In this document: positions 42,629 through 52,192 of the stretch, one piece after another | Layout: each line of letters starts with the position of its first letter | How positions within the stretch are numbered: the stretch's first letter is position 1 | Origin: Hymenobacter elongatus | GTDB lineage: Bacteria; Bacteroidota; Bacteroidia; Cytophagales; Hymenobacteraceae | Assembly (NCBI RefSeq): GCF_004745955.1 | Contig: NZ_SRLD01000031.1 | Span: 1-64,000, forward strand | Reading direction: 5' to 3' | Length of the DNA stretch: 64,000 nucleotides | Program-made: the position numbers and the translations under genes | The notes under the pieces: model-generated | Database searches by the model: none | What the model saw: the letters and a program-made list of their open reading frames with translations, nothing else | Told to the model about the DNA's origin: nothing

Positions 42629-45600
42629 ATGCCAGAATTGACTTCTTCCCATCCTTCTCCCAGCGTAACAGATTTTACCCAGGCGCAGGAGCGTATTGCG
42701 CACCTGGAGGAGGCATTACGGCAGGCAAACGAGGCCAAAGTGGCGGCCGATAGTCGGCTCGCCCAGTACGCCGACTATCTCACCGAAGGCGTGGTGCTGC
42801 TCGACGCGGAAGGCCAGATTTTGTTGCTCAACGAGCCGTATTGTCGGTTTTTTGGCATCCCGTTGCCTACCAGCCAATGGCTGCGGCGACCAGTTGCCGA
42901 GCTCAGCGAAGCTATTACCCTTTGCAGTGACCAAACCCAGCAGCTAAGCCACGAATTTGCGGTAGCCGTGCGCAGCGGAGCCCCCTCGCACAACGTGCAG
43001 GTGTGCCTGACCAGTGGCCGGGTGCTGGACCGTGACGTGGTGCCCCTGCAAGCGCTGGAGCCCGGAGCTACTAACGTTTTATTACGCTACCGCGACATCA
43101 CGGCGCAGCAGCAGGCTGCCGCCGAGCTCCAGGCCATGTCGCGCATTCCGGAGCAAAATCCTAACCCGGTGCTGCGCTTCAGCAAGGCCGGTGAAACGCT
43201 GTTTGCGAACCAGGCCGTGCGCCAGTTGAGTGCCAGCGTGGCCAAGTCGGAGCTGGTGAGTATGTGGCAGCAGCTGCAGCAAGCCGCCCTGCACGCCCTG
43301 ACCGTGGATGCCCGACAGCAGCTGGAAGTCCCCTTTGGCGAGCGGTTGTTCCGGGTTACGGTGATGCCCTTCGTGGCCGAGGACTACGCTAATCTCTACC
43401 TGCAGGACATCACCGAGCAGCGCCAAAGCGAGCTGCAGCTGGCAGCCCAGCGCCAGTTCTACGAAACGATTCTGGCCGAGCTGCCCGTGGAAGTAGTGGT
43501 GCTGGATGCCGAGCGGCGCTACCTTTACGCCAACCCCTACGCCGTGCCCGAGGCCGAAGCTCGCACGTGGCTGCAGGGCCACACTGTCACCGAGTTTTGC
43601 CAGCGCTACCAGTATCCGGTCGGGCTGGCCGAGCAGCGCCACCGCATGTTCGAGCTGGCCCAGCGGGAGCAGCAACTCGTCGTCTGGGATGATATCACCC
43701 CTTACCCCGACGGGGCGCGCTGCCACCAGCGGCATTTCAAGGCCATTACCGAGCCCAACGGCACCTTGCGCTTCATGCTGGGCTACGGCCTCGATATCAC
43801 CGACCGGGTGCAGGCCGAGCAGCAGCTCGTCGATCAGCAGAAGTTCACCCAGCAGGTTCTCGACACCACGCCCAGCATGATTTATGTGCGCGACAGCACC
43901 GGCAGGCTGGTTTTCAGAAACCAGGCTATGCAGCAGCTGCAGGAGTTTCAGGCCTACCGGCTGCGGGCCGCTCAAGACCCCGCTAGCGCCGTGGCCCGTG
44001 AAGAGCAGCAATACAGCGCTGCCGATACGCACGTGCTGACTACGGGGGAAGAAATCAAGAAGGAAGACCCCTACACGCTGCCTACGGGCGAGGTTATGTG
44101 GTTTCAAACCATTAAGCGCCCCCTGCGCCGCCCCAATGGCAGCGTGGAAGTGCTGGGCGTGAGCACCGATATTACGGACCTGAAAAAAGCTACCGAAGCC
44201 GCCCAGGCCTCGGCCCAAGCCCGCGAGAATTTCTTGTCCAACATGAGCCACGAGATTCGTACGCCGCTCAATGGGGTGCTGGGCATGGCTGGGCAGCTAG
44301 CCAAAACCCAACTCAATCCGCGCCAGCAGGAGCTGCTGAAGGTGATTCGCTCCTCGGGCCAGCACCTGTTGGGCGTACTCAATGATGTGCTCGACATGGC
44401 TAAAATCACGTCGGGCAAGCTGGAGTTTGAGCAAACGGCCTTTAATCTCTGTGACTCGATGAGCCAGGCCGCGGAGCCGCTGGTGCTCCTGGCTACCGAG
44501 AAGGGGCTTTCGTTTGGCGGAACGCTGCTGCGGGAAAGCTGCCCAAACTCCTGGGTGGTGGGCGACTCGTTCCGGCTCAACCAGATTTTGATCAACCTGG
44601 TCTCCAATGCCATCAAGTTTACGGAGCAGGGCAGCATCACCGTGGGAGGCTATTTGGTCAACGAAACGGCGACCCACCTGACCACCGAATTCCGGGTCAC
44701 GGACACCGGTATTGGCATTGCTCCCGATAAGGCAGCCCGTATTTTTGAGGGCTTCACGCAGGCCTATGCCGATACCACCCGCCGCTTTGGGGGCACGGGC
44801 CTGGGCCTGAGCATTAGTCGGGCCTTGGTCGAAAAGATGGGTGGCACCCTGCGGGTAGAAAGTGAAGTAGGCCGGGGCAGCATGTTTGCCTTCTCCCTCA
44901 CCTTACCCAAAGCGGAGCCGCCCCGCCTGAAGAATGTGGAAGCCATCGACACTACCTTTCTGAGTGGCCGCCGCGTGCTGCTGGTCGAAGACAACGAAAT
45001 AAACCGGGAAGTGGCCCGGCTGATGCTGGAGGAATGGCAGGTGCAGATCGACGAAGCGCCCGATGGCTTGGTGGCCGTGCAGCTGCACGCCGAAAACCAC
45101 TACGATGTGGTGCTGATGGATATTCAGATGCCCAGCATGAATGGCCTGGAAGCTACGGCCCGCATCCGGCAGCACCCCGACCGGCAGCGGGCACACGTCC
45201 CGATTCTGGCGCTTACGGCCAATGCTTTCCGGGCCGACAACGAGCTGTATCTGGCCGCTGGCATGAATGACTGCCTGGCCAAGCCGTTCGACGAAGACGT
45301 ATTGTATCAAAAACTGGTGAACCTGATAGCTGCCGCACCCACCGGCGCGGCCCGCAGCTACGACCTGACTAGTCTGCGGGAGCTAGCGCGGGGCAAGCAG
45401 ATCTTTGTCGATAAGATTATCCACTCATTTCTGCGCAATATTCCCGACACCGTGCAGCAGATCCGGGAGGCTGCGGCCGACAGCCACTGGACGCGGGTGG
45501 CCGAGCTGGTACACCATATCAAGCCCAACTTGGTGCAGCTGGGTGTGGAGGGCGTCGAAGAAGCGGTAAAGCAGCTCGAACAGGCTCGCCACGGCATCGG

Positions 45601-45700
45601 CAACCCCGAGGTCCGCGCCGCCGCCGTGGGCCACCTCACCACCTGCCTCGACCGGGTGGTGCAGGAGCTGACAGCCGAGCTGACAACGGAAGGCGAATAA
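42629..45700 (+). CDS. hybrid PAS sensor histidine kinase with receiver and Hpt domains
   Basis: 1023 residues from ATG 42629. An N-terminal coiled coil (about 10-45) is followed by at least four PAS domains (about 45-165, 170-270, 280-405, 410-530). The HisKA region is N-F-L-S-N-M-S-H-E-I-R-T-P-L-N-G, then HATPase with N-A-I-K-F-T and G-T-G-L-G-L-S-I. The receiver has the phosphoacceptor in V-V-L-M-D-I-Q-M-P, with E-D-N-E and K-P-F. The Hpt domain ends with the histidine in L-V-H-H-I-K-P-N. No membrane helix, so it senses a cytoplasmic signal. The convergent LytTR regulator gene is broken. Confidence 0.92.
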   Translation: MPELTSSHPSPSVTDFTQAQERIAHLEEALRQANEAKVAADSRLAQYADYLTEGVVLLDAEGQILLLNEPYCRFFGIPLPTSQWLRRPVAELSEAITLCSDQTQQLSHEFAVAVRSGAPSHNVQVCLTSGRVLDRDVVPLQALEPGATNVLLRYRDITAQQQAAAELQAMSRIPEQNPNPVLRFSKAGETLFANQAVRQLSASVAKSELVSMWQQLQQAALHALTVDARQQLEVPFGERLFRVTVMPFVAEDYANLYLQDITEQRQSELQLAAQRQFYETILAELPVEVVVLDAERRYLYANPYAVPEAEARTWLQGHTVTEFCQRYQYPVGLAEQRHRMFELAQREQQLVVWDDITPYPDGARCHQRHFKAITEPNGTLRFMLGYGLDITDRVQAEQQLVDQQKFTQQVLDTTPSMIYVRDSTGRLVFRNQAMQQLQEFQAYRLRAAQDPASAVAREEQQYSAADTHVLTTGEEIKKEDPYTLPTGEVMWFQTIKRPLRRPNGSVEVLGVSTDITDLKKATEAAQASAQARENFLSNMSHEIRTPLNGVLGMAGQLAKTQLNPRQQELLKVIRSSGQHLLGVLNDVLDMAKITSGKLEFEQTAFNLCDSMSQAAEPLVLLATEKGLSFGGTLLRESCPNSWVVGDSFRLNQILINLVSNAIKFTEQGSITVGGYLVNETATHLTTEFRVTDTGIGIAPDKAARIFEGFTQAYADTTRRFGGTGLGLSISRALVEKMGGTLRVESEVGRGSMFAFSLTLPKAEPPRLKNVEAIDTTFLSGRRVLLVEDNEINREVARLMLEEWQVQIDEAPDGLVAVQLHAENHYDVVLMDIQMPSMNGLEATARIRQHPDRQRAHVPILALTANAFRADNELYLAAGMNDCLAKPFDEDVLYQKLVNLIAAAPTGAARSYDLTSLRELARGKQIFVDKIIHSFLRNIPDTVQQIREAAADSHWTRVAELVHHIKPNLVQLGVEGVEEAVKQLEQARHGIGNPEVRAAAVGHLTTCLDRVVQELTAELTTEGE

Positions 45701-45718
45701 AACCAGCGGAAAGTTGAA

Positions 45719-46455
45719 TTACAGACTGCGCAGCTTCCGGAAAAAATCTTCCTGAAACGATTTGCCAACCGGAATTTCGTGGCCGCCCAGCAGCAGCTGG
45801 TTGTCTTCCACGGCCTCAATCCGCTTGGTGTTGACGATAAAGGAGCGGTGCATGCGCGCGAAGTGCGCAAATGGCAGCCGCTCTTCCAGCGCTTTGAGCG
45901 TGATATAGACGATGTGATTCTGCTTCGGCGTCACGAACACCGAGTCCGTCGACATGGCTTCCTATACAGCACCTCGTCGAAGTCCAGCTTCAGAAGCTTA
46001 CTATTAACCTTCACGAACAGTTCCGAGCCCTCCGCTACCAGCGTAGCCTCGGGCCGGGTGGCGGGGGCCGGCTTGGGTGGGCGTTGGGCCAGGGCGCGGG
46101 CCACGGCTTGGCTGAAGCGGCCATACTCCACGGGCTTTACCAGGTAGTCGACTACGGCCAGCTGGAAAGCGGCCACCGCAAAATCAGAATGGGTGGTAAC
46201 GAGTATCACCGCGGGCTGGGGCTGGGGTAGCGCCCGCACCAGGTCCAGGCCGCTGAGGTGGGGCATCTCACTATTCAGAAACAGCACATCTGCCGGCGTG
46301 CCGCCACGCAGCAGGTTCAGGGCCTGCACCGCGTCGGGTAGGGAGGCTACCAGCTCCAGGGCATCGGTCATTTCTACGAAATGCTCGAGCGTAAGACGGT
46401 TGATTTCGTTGTCGTCGATGATCAGACAGCGCAGGCGGGCAGGAGCAGTAGACAT
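45719..46455 (-). pseudogene. LytTR-type response regulator, frameshifted
   Basis: The frame from ATG 46455 gives a receiver (L-I-I-D-D-N-E at 11-17) and the start of a LytTR domain to L-L-K-L-D-F-D-E-V-L-Y. It then reads R-K-P-C and stops at 45931. The rest of the LytTR domain continues in another frame from about 45960 to 45719 (E-A-M-S-T-D-S-V-F-V-T-P-K ... M-H-R-S-F-I-V-N). A one-base deletion near 45957 explains the break. The receiver phosphoacceptor is Asn 61 (V-L-F-L-N-S-E-M-P) instead of Asp. The gene is convergent with a hybrid kinase. A sequencing error at the frameshift cannot be excluded. Confidence 0.85.
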
Positions 46456-46646
46456 AAAAAAACAAAAGAACAGGGCCAGCTAACGGCGCGAAGCGGTGTG
46501 GGCAGAAGCGTCGGCACTGCAAACTGGGGCATTCAGACAGCGTCGAGGGCTATTGGGCCAAAAGGACAGGGCGAATACCGCGCGCAATCTACGTTTGTAG
46601 TGTTCAGTTTCCCACCTACTTCTCACCAACCTATTGCTGCTGCCCG

Positions 46647-47085
46647 ATGAAAAACGTACTACGCCTACTGATCGGATTTACCCTCGCCGCAACCAGCGCC
46701 CTGTAAGCCGCCGCGGCTCCCGCTACCACCACCCGCTTTATGGCCCTCCCCCGACGGATCAGGGGTGGCAGACCCGTTCTTTGCAGCTGGCTTGCTTCTA
46801 CACCGCTGCCCTGCGGCTGAGCAGCAGCCAAGCAGCAGTCAAGCAACCGCCGTTAAGCAAGCGACCCAGCAGGAGCTGCAGCAGCTGAGCCAGCTGGATG
46901 CTGCCATCGTTGCGCCGCCGGCTCTACCTCAACCCTTGTCGTTCACGGCCGAGCAGGTGCTTCGCCAATACGACGAAGCGATGCTGCATATCCTCACTCC
47001 CGGCCAATACAGCGCGTTTCAGCTGCTACAGGAGCGACAGTCGGGCCTGCAATGGCAACCAGCCAACAGCCCGACTCAGCAATAA
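46647..47085 (+). pseudogene. degenerate gene for a small secreted protein
   Basis: ATG 46647 gives MKNVLRLLIGFTLAATSAL, a clear signal peptide start, then TAA (46704-46706). The three frames each carry a part of what looks like one protein. The last part, open from 46765 to 47085, contains Q-Q-L-S-Q-L-D-A-A-I-V and a helical A-E-Q-V-L-R-Q-Y-D-E-A-M-L-H-I-L-T-P-G-Q-Y. At least two lesions are needed. Alternatively 46765-47085 is an independent small gene. Function unknown. Confidence 0.45.
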
Positions 47086-47288
47086 CCGATACGGAGCGGC
47101 TCCTGTGCTCCGTGCAGAGACGCAGGAAAGGCGCGTGCTACCTCAGTGGCGCGCGTCTATATTTTTTTCAGGATAAATCAAGTGAAATAGTGGCTTCTAG
47201 CCTGATTAACAGATGCTAACAACATAGGAAATAGCTTTTATTATTATTTTTTGCTAATCTTAAGGGTCGCTTTTATCATTCTGCGCCC

Positions 47289-47783
47289 ATGAAATACCTG
47301 GCTGTATTCTCGCTTCTGCTGGCCCTAGCCGGCCCCGCCGTAGCACTGCCAGGCCAGCCGGGGCGCGTATTGGAGCAGCGCCGGGCTACGCTCGGCACCG
47401 ATATCAGCAAGTTCCGCCACCTGACTCCCGAGCGGGTAGAAACCAGCACCCAAACCGTGTACTACACCAGTAAGCGCGAAAATCTGCGCGTGGGCTCCTA
47501 TACCGTCACTGGCATCAGCTACGGTTTTTATAAGGATAAGCTCTGCTCGATTGAGCTGCGCGTGATGGGCGACGCCAACTGCCGTGGAATCCACAACCTG
47601 CTGCTCGCCGAATATGGCCCTGGCCAGCATGTAGCCGCGAAAAGTGAGCACTGGACCGATCCGCAAATCAGCCTGCGCTACACCGAAGTGCCACAAGGCT
47701 TCGCCACCATTGTGCTGGCCAGCAAAACCCTGCTGGAACAACGCCTGGCCGAAAGTAAGATACCCGCTTACCACAGCGCGTAG
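47289..47783 (+). CDS. small exported protein, function unknown
   Basis: 164 residues beginning MKYLAVFSLLLALAGPAVAL, a signal peptide. The mature part has Y-T-V-T-G-I-S-Y-G-F-Y-K-D-K-L-C-S-I-E-L-R-V, with two Cys that may pair (C-S-I-E and N-C-R-G-I), and L-L-L-A-E-Y-G-P-G-Q, a pattern of small periplasmic Bacteroidota proteins. No family I can name. It is preceded by an AT-rich leader (47180-47285) that probably holds the promoter. Confidence 0.7.
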   Translation: MKYLAVFSLLLALAGPAVALPGQPGRVLEQRRATLGTDISKFRHLTPERVETSTQTVYYTSKRENLRVGSYTVTGISYGFYKDKLCSIELRVMGDANCRGIHNLLLAEYGPGQHVAAKSEHWTDPQISLRYTEVPQGFATIVLASKTLLEQRLAESKIPAYHSA

Positions 47784-48127
47784 CCTCTGCTGAATCGGCG
47801 CTATTACCCGGCAACCAAACGCTTGGGCAAGACTGGCCTATTACAACTGCCAAGTGGGGACTGGGTGCACGACTTAGCAGTCCATCCCACTGAATTTGCA
47901 CTGCATAAGAGCACCGCGTGCCCGATTGTGCTTAATGACGAGACGCAAGGTTGCGTATACCTCGTTCTGAATACCCAGAACACTACCGCAATAACTTCTC
48001 AGCTTTGAGTACGCTCATGCAAGCGGACCTCACCCCAAAAGCCGACGCCCACGCCTGACTCCTGTAACCGGGAACCAGCCGTGGGCGAGGCGTTTGTACT
48101 AGAGTTGTCGGGGGAATGGCCCGGTGC

Positions 48128-49550
48128 TTATTTGCTGAAGCGCCGGGTGAGCTTCTGGCTATCTTTCGTCGTGACGACCAGTATGTACAAGCCCGTTTTC
48201 AGGGCTGCTACATTCAGAAGGCCGGCGTGAGTGACACCGCTGGCTACCATCTGGCCCCGGCCATCCAGAATCTGGTAGTGGCTGCCGCTCAGGTCAAGCT
48301 CTGATTGGAAGCTGATCTGCGTCGTCGCGGGAGTAGGATAGAGTTCTAGCTCCTGACCAGTGGCGGCGGTGGCCGTGCTGGCCGCCGGTGCCGCCAGCCG
48401 CGTGCTGCTCGCTTTGGTGATGCGAATCCAGTGGATATTCCAGCCGCCGGCCTGGGCAAAGACGCCGAAGTTATAGGTGCCCGCATTGACGGGTACGGTT
48501 TGGGCCACGGTGGCCCAGTTCTGCCAGCCGCCGGTGGCCGGAATGGCTACGCTGCCGAGCTCCCGCGTTCAAATTGGCGGATATACGGCCGCCGCCGGGG
48601 CTGGCCACGCGATACTCAATGGTGTAGGAGCCCGAAGTGGGGAAGTTGATGTTGCTGTAGGCCAGCCAGTCGTTGGTATCAATCCAGCCCACATCCTGGC
48701 CGCCGCCCGTGTCCGAGCAGCCTTCCAGCTGTACGCCGCTCATGGCACTAGAGGCCTCAGCCTGGAGCAGCAAGGATGGCGGTGGTGTGCTGCTCTTTTG
48801 GTACACGCGTACGTAGTCCACATACATGGTAGTGGGCAGCTTGCTTTCGTCGACGGTCTGGCCGGGCCAGTTGCCGGCCACGGCCAGGTTGAGCAGCAGA
48901 AAGAAAGGCCGGTGAAATTCCTCCGTGCTGCCCGCATTGTTCTGAATGCTCATGCTATGATACTGGGTGCCGTCCAGAAACCACCGAATGGAGCTGGCAT
49001 CCCACTCTACCGAGTACACGTGGTAGTCAGCTGGCGTCGTCACGGCGCTGTCGCTGTATTCGGCGTGGCCGCCGTTGCTGTCCCAGTGGGGTGTGCCGTA
49101 GATCCTGTTTTCGGAGTTGATATGCTCCATAATATCAATTTCGCCGCAGGCTGGCCAGCCCACCGAGCTGATAGTACCACCCAGCATCCAGAAGGCCGGC
49201 CACAGGCCCAGGCCCAGGGGTAGCTTGAGCCGCGCTTCAATCTTGCCGTAGGTAAACTCCTTGATGCCCTTGGTAATCATGCGGGCGGAAGTATAGGGCA
49301 GGCCGCCCACGTTTTGCTTGCGGGCCGTGATGAGCAGGTTGCCATTGACCACGGAGGCGTTGGCAGCCTGGTAAAACTGCTTTTCGTTGTTGCCCCAACC
49401 GCCGCCGCCGGTTTCAACCTGCCACGCCGAGCTGATGCTGCCGTTGAGCTCATCGGCCCATACTTGCTGGTAGGTTTGGGCTTCGGCCGGCGCGTTGCAC
49501 AACGCCAAGATAGCCGTAGCGCGCCACAGAGTAGTAGGTAGTGTTTTCAT
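48128..49550 (-). pseudogene. GH16 glucanase-like hydrolase with CBM and T9SS domain, frameshifted
   Basis: From ATG 49550 the frame encodes a signal peptide, a GH16 domain with catalytic G-E-I-D-I-M-E-H (Glu 137, Asp 139, Glu 142) and a following CBM6-like domain (Q-A-E-A-S-S-A ... G-W-I-D-T-N-D-W-L-A-Y). Near 48560 the frame breaks in L-N-A-G and stops at 48471. The remainder (E-L-G-S-V-A-I-P-A-T-G-G-W ... T9SS tail ending R-R-F-S-K) is read in another frame to 48128. One extra base fits. If intact it would be a secreted laminarinase or similar beta-glucanase. Natural frameshift or sequencing error cannot be told apart. Confidence 0.85.
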
Positions 49551-50044
49551 AGAGTGGTAGGGTTGGTAAGTGAAAAGAGTAGACACAAAGGATCCAAACC
49601 AGCCTGAAATTGGGACGGGAATGCCGGCGTGGCGGCACGTGCAGGGTAGGTGAGTAGTAAGCGGGGCGAGCGGCTATGGGCGGCGCGGCAGGAGCGGGTG
49701 ACGCTGGTGCACTAGAGGAGGCGTACCCAAATATATCGAGGTGCTACTGGTAAACATAAGCTTGTAAATGCCTCGCAACGAACGGGGAAAGTGCTTTTGC
49801 AGCGTTGCTACACACCTAGCGCACCCGAACCGCCCGAAAGCCACGCGGGGAGGCCGTTATCGGCGGACGTGGGTGCGCGGTTAAAAGACACGCAAAAAAC
49901 ATCCGACGGAGAATAGTGATTTCTTAAATACGGGTAACTCCGATAATCTGCTAATGAAAAAAGGGAAGTGCATTCCCGCCTTGCGCTGCGGGCGCGTCAC
50001 CAAGAAATATATGCTAGGGCAGCTGCCGCCGCGCCAACTAGCTA
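49551..50044. other. gene-free region
   Basis: 494 bp between the GH16 start and the TetR stop. The GH16 promoter should lie at its left end, but no clear TAnnTTTG box was found. Nothing else recognisable. Confidence 0.4.
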
Positions 50045-50575
50045 CTATTGCGCCTGGTACTTCGATTTGATGAAGTCCAGCATTTCCTGAATCTGCTCGT
50101 CGGTTTTCTGGGCCTGAATTTTCCACAGGGCGTCGATCAGCAGCAGCAGCAGGCTCACCTCCTTGTCGGGCGACGCGTAGCCCAGCTGCACGAACGCACG
50201 GTGCAGCATGGCCGGCACGGGCTGCAAAAACCGCTCGTGCTGCTTCTGGGCCACTTCGCTGTTGGTCAGGCGCGACTGTAGCTTCCAGAAGTGCGGCTCT
50301 TCCAGCACCAGCTTATACGGCAGCTCAATCACGCTGTGAATAAACTCCAGCGCTTCCCGCTCTTCCAGCCAGCCCCGGTTGTGCTCGATGATACGCTTGT
50401 AGCCGTTTTTGATGATAAACTCCAATAGCTGCTCTTTGGAGCCGAAGTATTTGAAAATCAACGCCTCCGAAACGCCGGCTTCCTTCGCGATAAGCTGCGT
50501 GGGCGTGTGCTCGAAGCCCTTGTCGCCGAATAGCTGCAAGGCTACCTGGGCGATATGCTGCTTACGGTTCGTCAT
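50045..50575 (-). CDS. TetR/AcrR-family transcription regulator
   Basis: 176 residues. The helix-turn-helix at about 10-50 is typical (H-I-A-Q-V-A-L-Q-L-F-G-D-K-G-F-E-H-T-P-T-Q-L-I-A-K-E-A-G-V-S-E-A-L-I-F-K-Y-F-G-S-K-E-Q-L). The ligand domain is unremarkable. TetR proteins usually repress nearby genes when no ligand is bound, but no efflux or enzyme gene is adjacent, so the target is unknown. The start is the ATG at 50575. Confidence 0.9.
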   Translation of the reverse strand: MTNRKQHIAQVALQLFGDKGFEHTPTQLIAKEAGVSEALIFKYFGSKEQLLEFIIKNGYKRIIEHNRGWLEEREALEFIHSVIELPYKLVLEEPHFWKLQSRLTNSEVAQKQHERFLQPVPAMLHRAFVQLGYASPDKEVSLLLLLIDALWKIQAQKTDEQIQEMLDFIKSKYQAQ

Positions 50576-50892
50576 GGATTTGTTCTAATGCGTCGGGGTG
50601 TTCCGGCTCCTGGGCAGCTGGTCGAAAAAAGGGCGGCGGGGGTGGCTCAGGTCTTCCGGCAGCGTGCCCTCGTCCTTCCTGGTGGTCGCCGGTGGGAAGT
50701 GGGGCGACGCGCGGCAATCTTGCAAATCTATCAATCTGCGGCTTGGGAACCACACCCCTCACCCGGCAACGCACAATAGTTTTGCTACTGGTGGCTTTCA
50801 ATAGTCGGCTATGGCATAAAAAAGCCCCTGTATACTCGATGCAGGGGCTTTTTCAGAAAGATTAAAGTCAGCTAAGCTAACCAGGCAGCCAA
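50576..50892. other. intergenic region
   Basis: 317 bp. It holds the presumed promoter of the TetR gene and, at its right end, the terminator of the aldolase gene (50818-50854). No gene seen. Confidence 0.4.
50818..50854 (-). terminator. terminator of fba
   Basis: A6-GCCCCTG and CAGGGGC-T5 with an 11-base loop form a hairpin 38 bp after the fba stop; on the minus strand it ends in a T-run. Confidence 0.78.
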
Positions 50893-51978
50893 TTAGGGGC
50901 GACGGTTAATAGCGTTCAGGTCGTCGAAAGCCTGCTTGAGGCGCGTCACGAAGGTCTCTTCGCCCTTGCGCAGCCACACGCGCGGGTCGTAGTACTTCTT
51001 GTTGGGCGAGTCGGCCCCAGTGGGGTTGCCAATCTGACCTTGCAGGAAGCCTTCGTTTTTCTGATAATATCCGCGCACACCATCCCACAGGGCCCACTGC
51101 AAGTCGGTGTCCAGGTTCATCTTGATGGCCCCGTAGCTGATAGCCTCGCGGATTTCTTCCTGGCTGGAGCCCGAACCGCCGTGGAAGACGAAGTCGATGG
51201 GCAGCGCTTCCGCAATGTTGTGCTTGCTGCGCAGGAACTCCTGGGAGTTGTGTAGAATCTTCGGCTGCAGCTTCACATTGCCAGGCTTGTACACGCCGTG
51301 CACGTTGCCAAAAGCGGCGGCAATGGTGAAACGGTTGCTTACCTCGCTTAGCTGCTCATAGGCGTAGGCCACTTCCTCGGGCTGGGTATAGAGCTTGCTG
51401 GAATCCACGTCGGAGTTATCGACGCCGTCTTCTTCGCCGCCGGTTACGCCCAGCTCGATTTCGAGCGTCATCCCGATTTTGCTCATGCGCTCCAGGTAGC
51501 GCTTGCAGATTTCAATGTTTTCCTCAATCGGCTCTTCCGACAAGTCCAGCATGTGGGAGCTGTACAGGGGCTGGCCGAACTGGGCGAAATGCTTCTCGCC
51601 GGCTTCCAGCAGGCCGTCAATCCAGGGCAGGAGCTTCTTGGCGGCGTGGTCGGTGTGCAGAATCACGGGCACGTTATAGAGCTCGGCCATCAGGTGCACG
51701 TGGTGGGCCCCCGAAATGGCCCCAACGATGCTGGCTCGCTGGTCGCCGTTGGCCACCGATTTGCCAGCAAAAAACTGGGCTCCCCCGTTCGAAAACTGAA
51801 TAATAACCGGGGAATTAACGGCGCTGGCCGTTTCGAGCACGGCATTTACCGTGTTGCTGCCCGTTACGTTGACGGCCGGCAGGGCGAAAGCCTGGGCCTT
51901 GGCCACCTGAAACAGAGATTGTACTTCGTCGCCGTGGAGCACGCCGGCCCGCAAACCGGTAAGCGTAGATTCTGCCAT
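50893..51978 (-). CDS. fbaA: class II fructose-bisphosphate aldolase
   Basis: 361 residues from ATG 51978 (MAESTLTGLRAGVLHGDEVQ). Zinc-dependent aldolase that splits fructose 1,6-bisphosphate in glycolysis. Zinc and catalytic motifs: I-L-H-T-D-H-A (His and Asp), N-V-H-G-V-Y-K-P-G and V-F-H-G-G-S-G-S. Length and motifs fit the type A long form. The frame is open much further upstream, but those residues are not part of the family. A LacI-type gene lies divergent, starting 215 bp away, and may control it. A TATCTTTA box on the minus strand near 52103 is a possible -7 element. Confidence 0.95.
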   Translation of the reverse strand: MAESTLTGLRAGVLHGDEVQSLFQVAKAQAFALPAVNVTGSNTVNAVLETASAVNSPVIIQFSNGGAQFFAGKSVANGDQRASIVGAISGAHHVHLMAELYNVPVILHTDHAAKKLLPWIDGLLEAGEKHFAQFGQPLYSSHMLDLSEEPIEENIEICKRYLERMSKIGMTLEIELGVTGGEEDGVDNSDVDSSKLYTQPEEVAYAYEQLSEVSNRFTIAAAFGNVHGVYKPGNVKLQPKILHNSQEFLRSKHNIAEALPIDFVFHGGSGSSQEEIREAISYGAIKMNLDTDLQWALWDGVRGYYQKNEGFLQGQIGNPTGADSPNKKYYDPRVWLRKGEETFVTRLKQAFDDLNAINRRP

Positions 51979-52192
51979 TGAGGAAAGGAAATTAGAGTAT
52001 GAAACGAGAATGGGAAGAGGAGAAAGCAGGTGAAACAGCTGCCGGAAAGGCCCCAAAAACAGGCTCATGGCTTCCGGCTCGGCAGGCCCCGGAACCGGGT
52101 TAAAGATAAGGCAGATTTCATACACGCGTGGCCCCAGATCTAAAATAGGCTCTATCTTGAGCCCCGACAAAAGCTTCCTCAATCTTACGCAC

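Noticed and set aside
48040-48097. Possible terminator after the GH16 gene
   Set aside because: CGCCCACG and CGTGGGCG can pair but the loop is long and there is no T-run; too weak to list.
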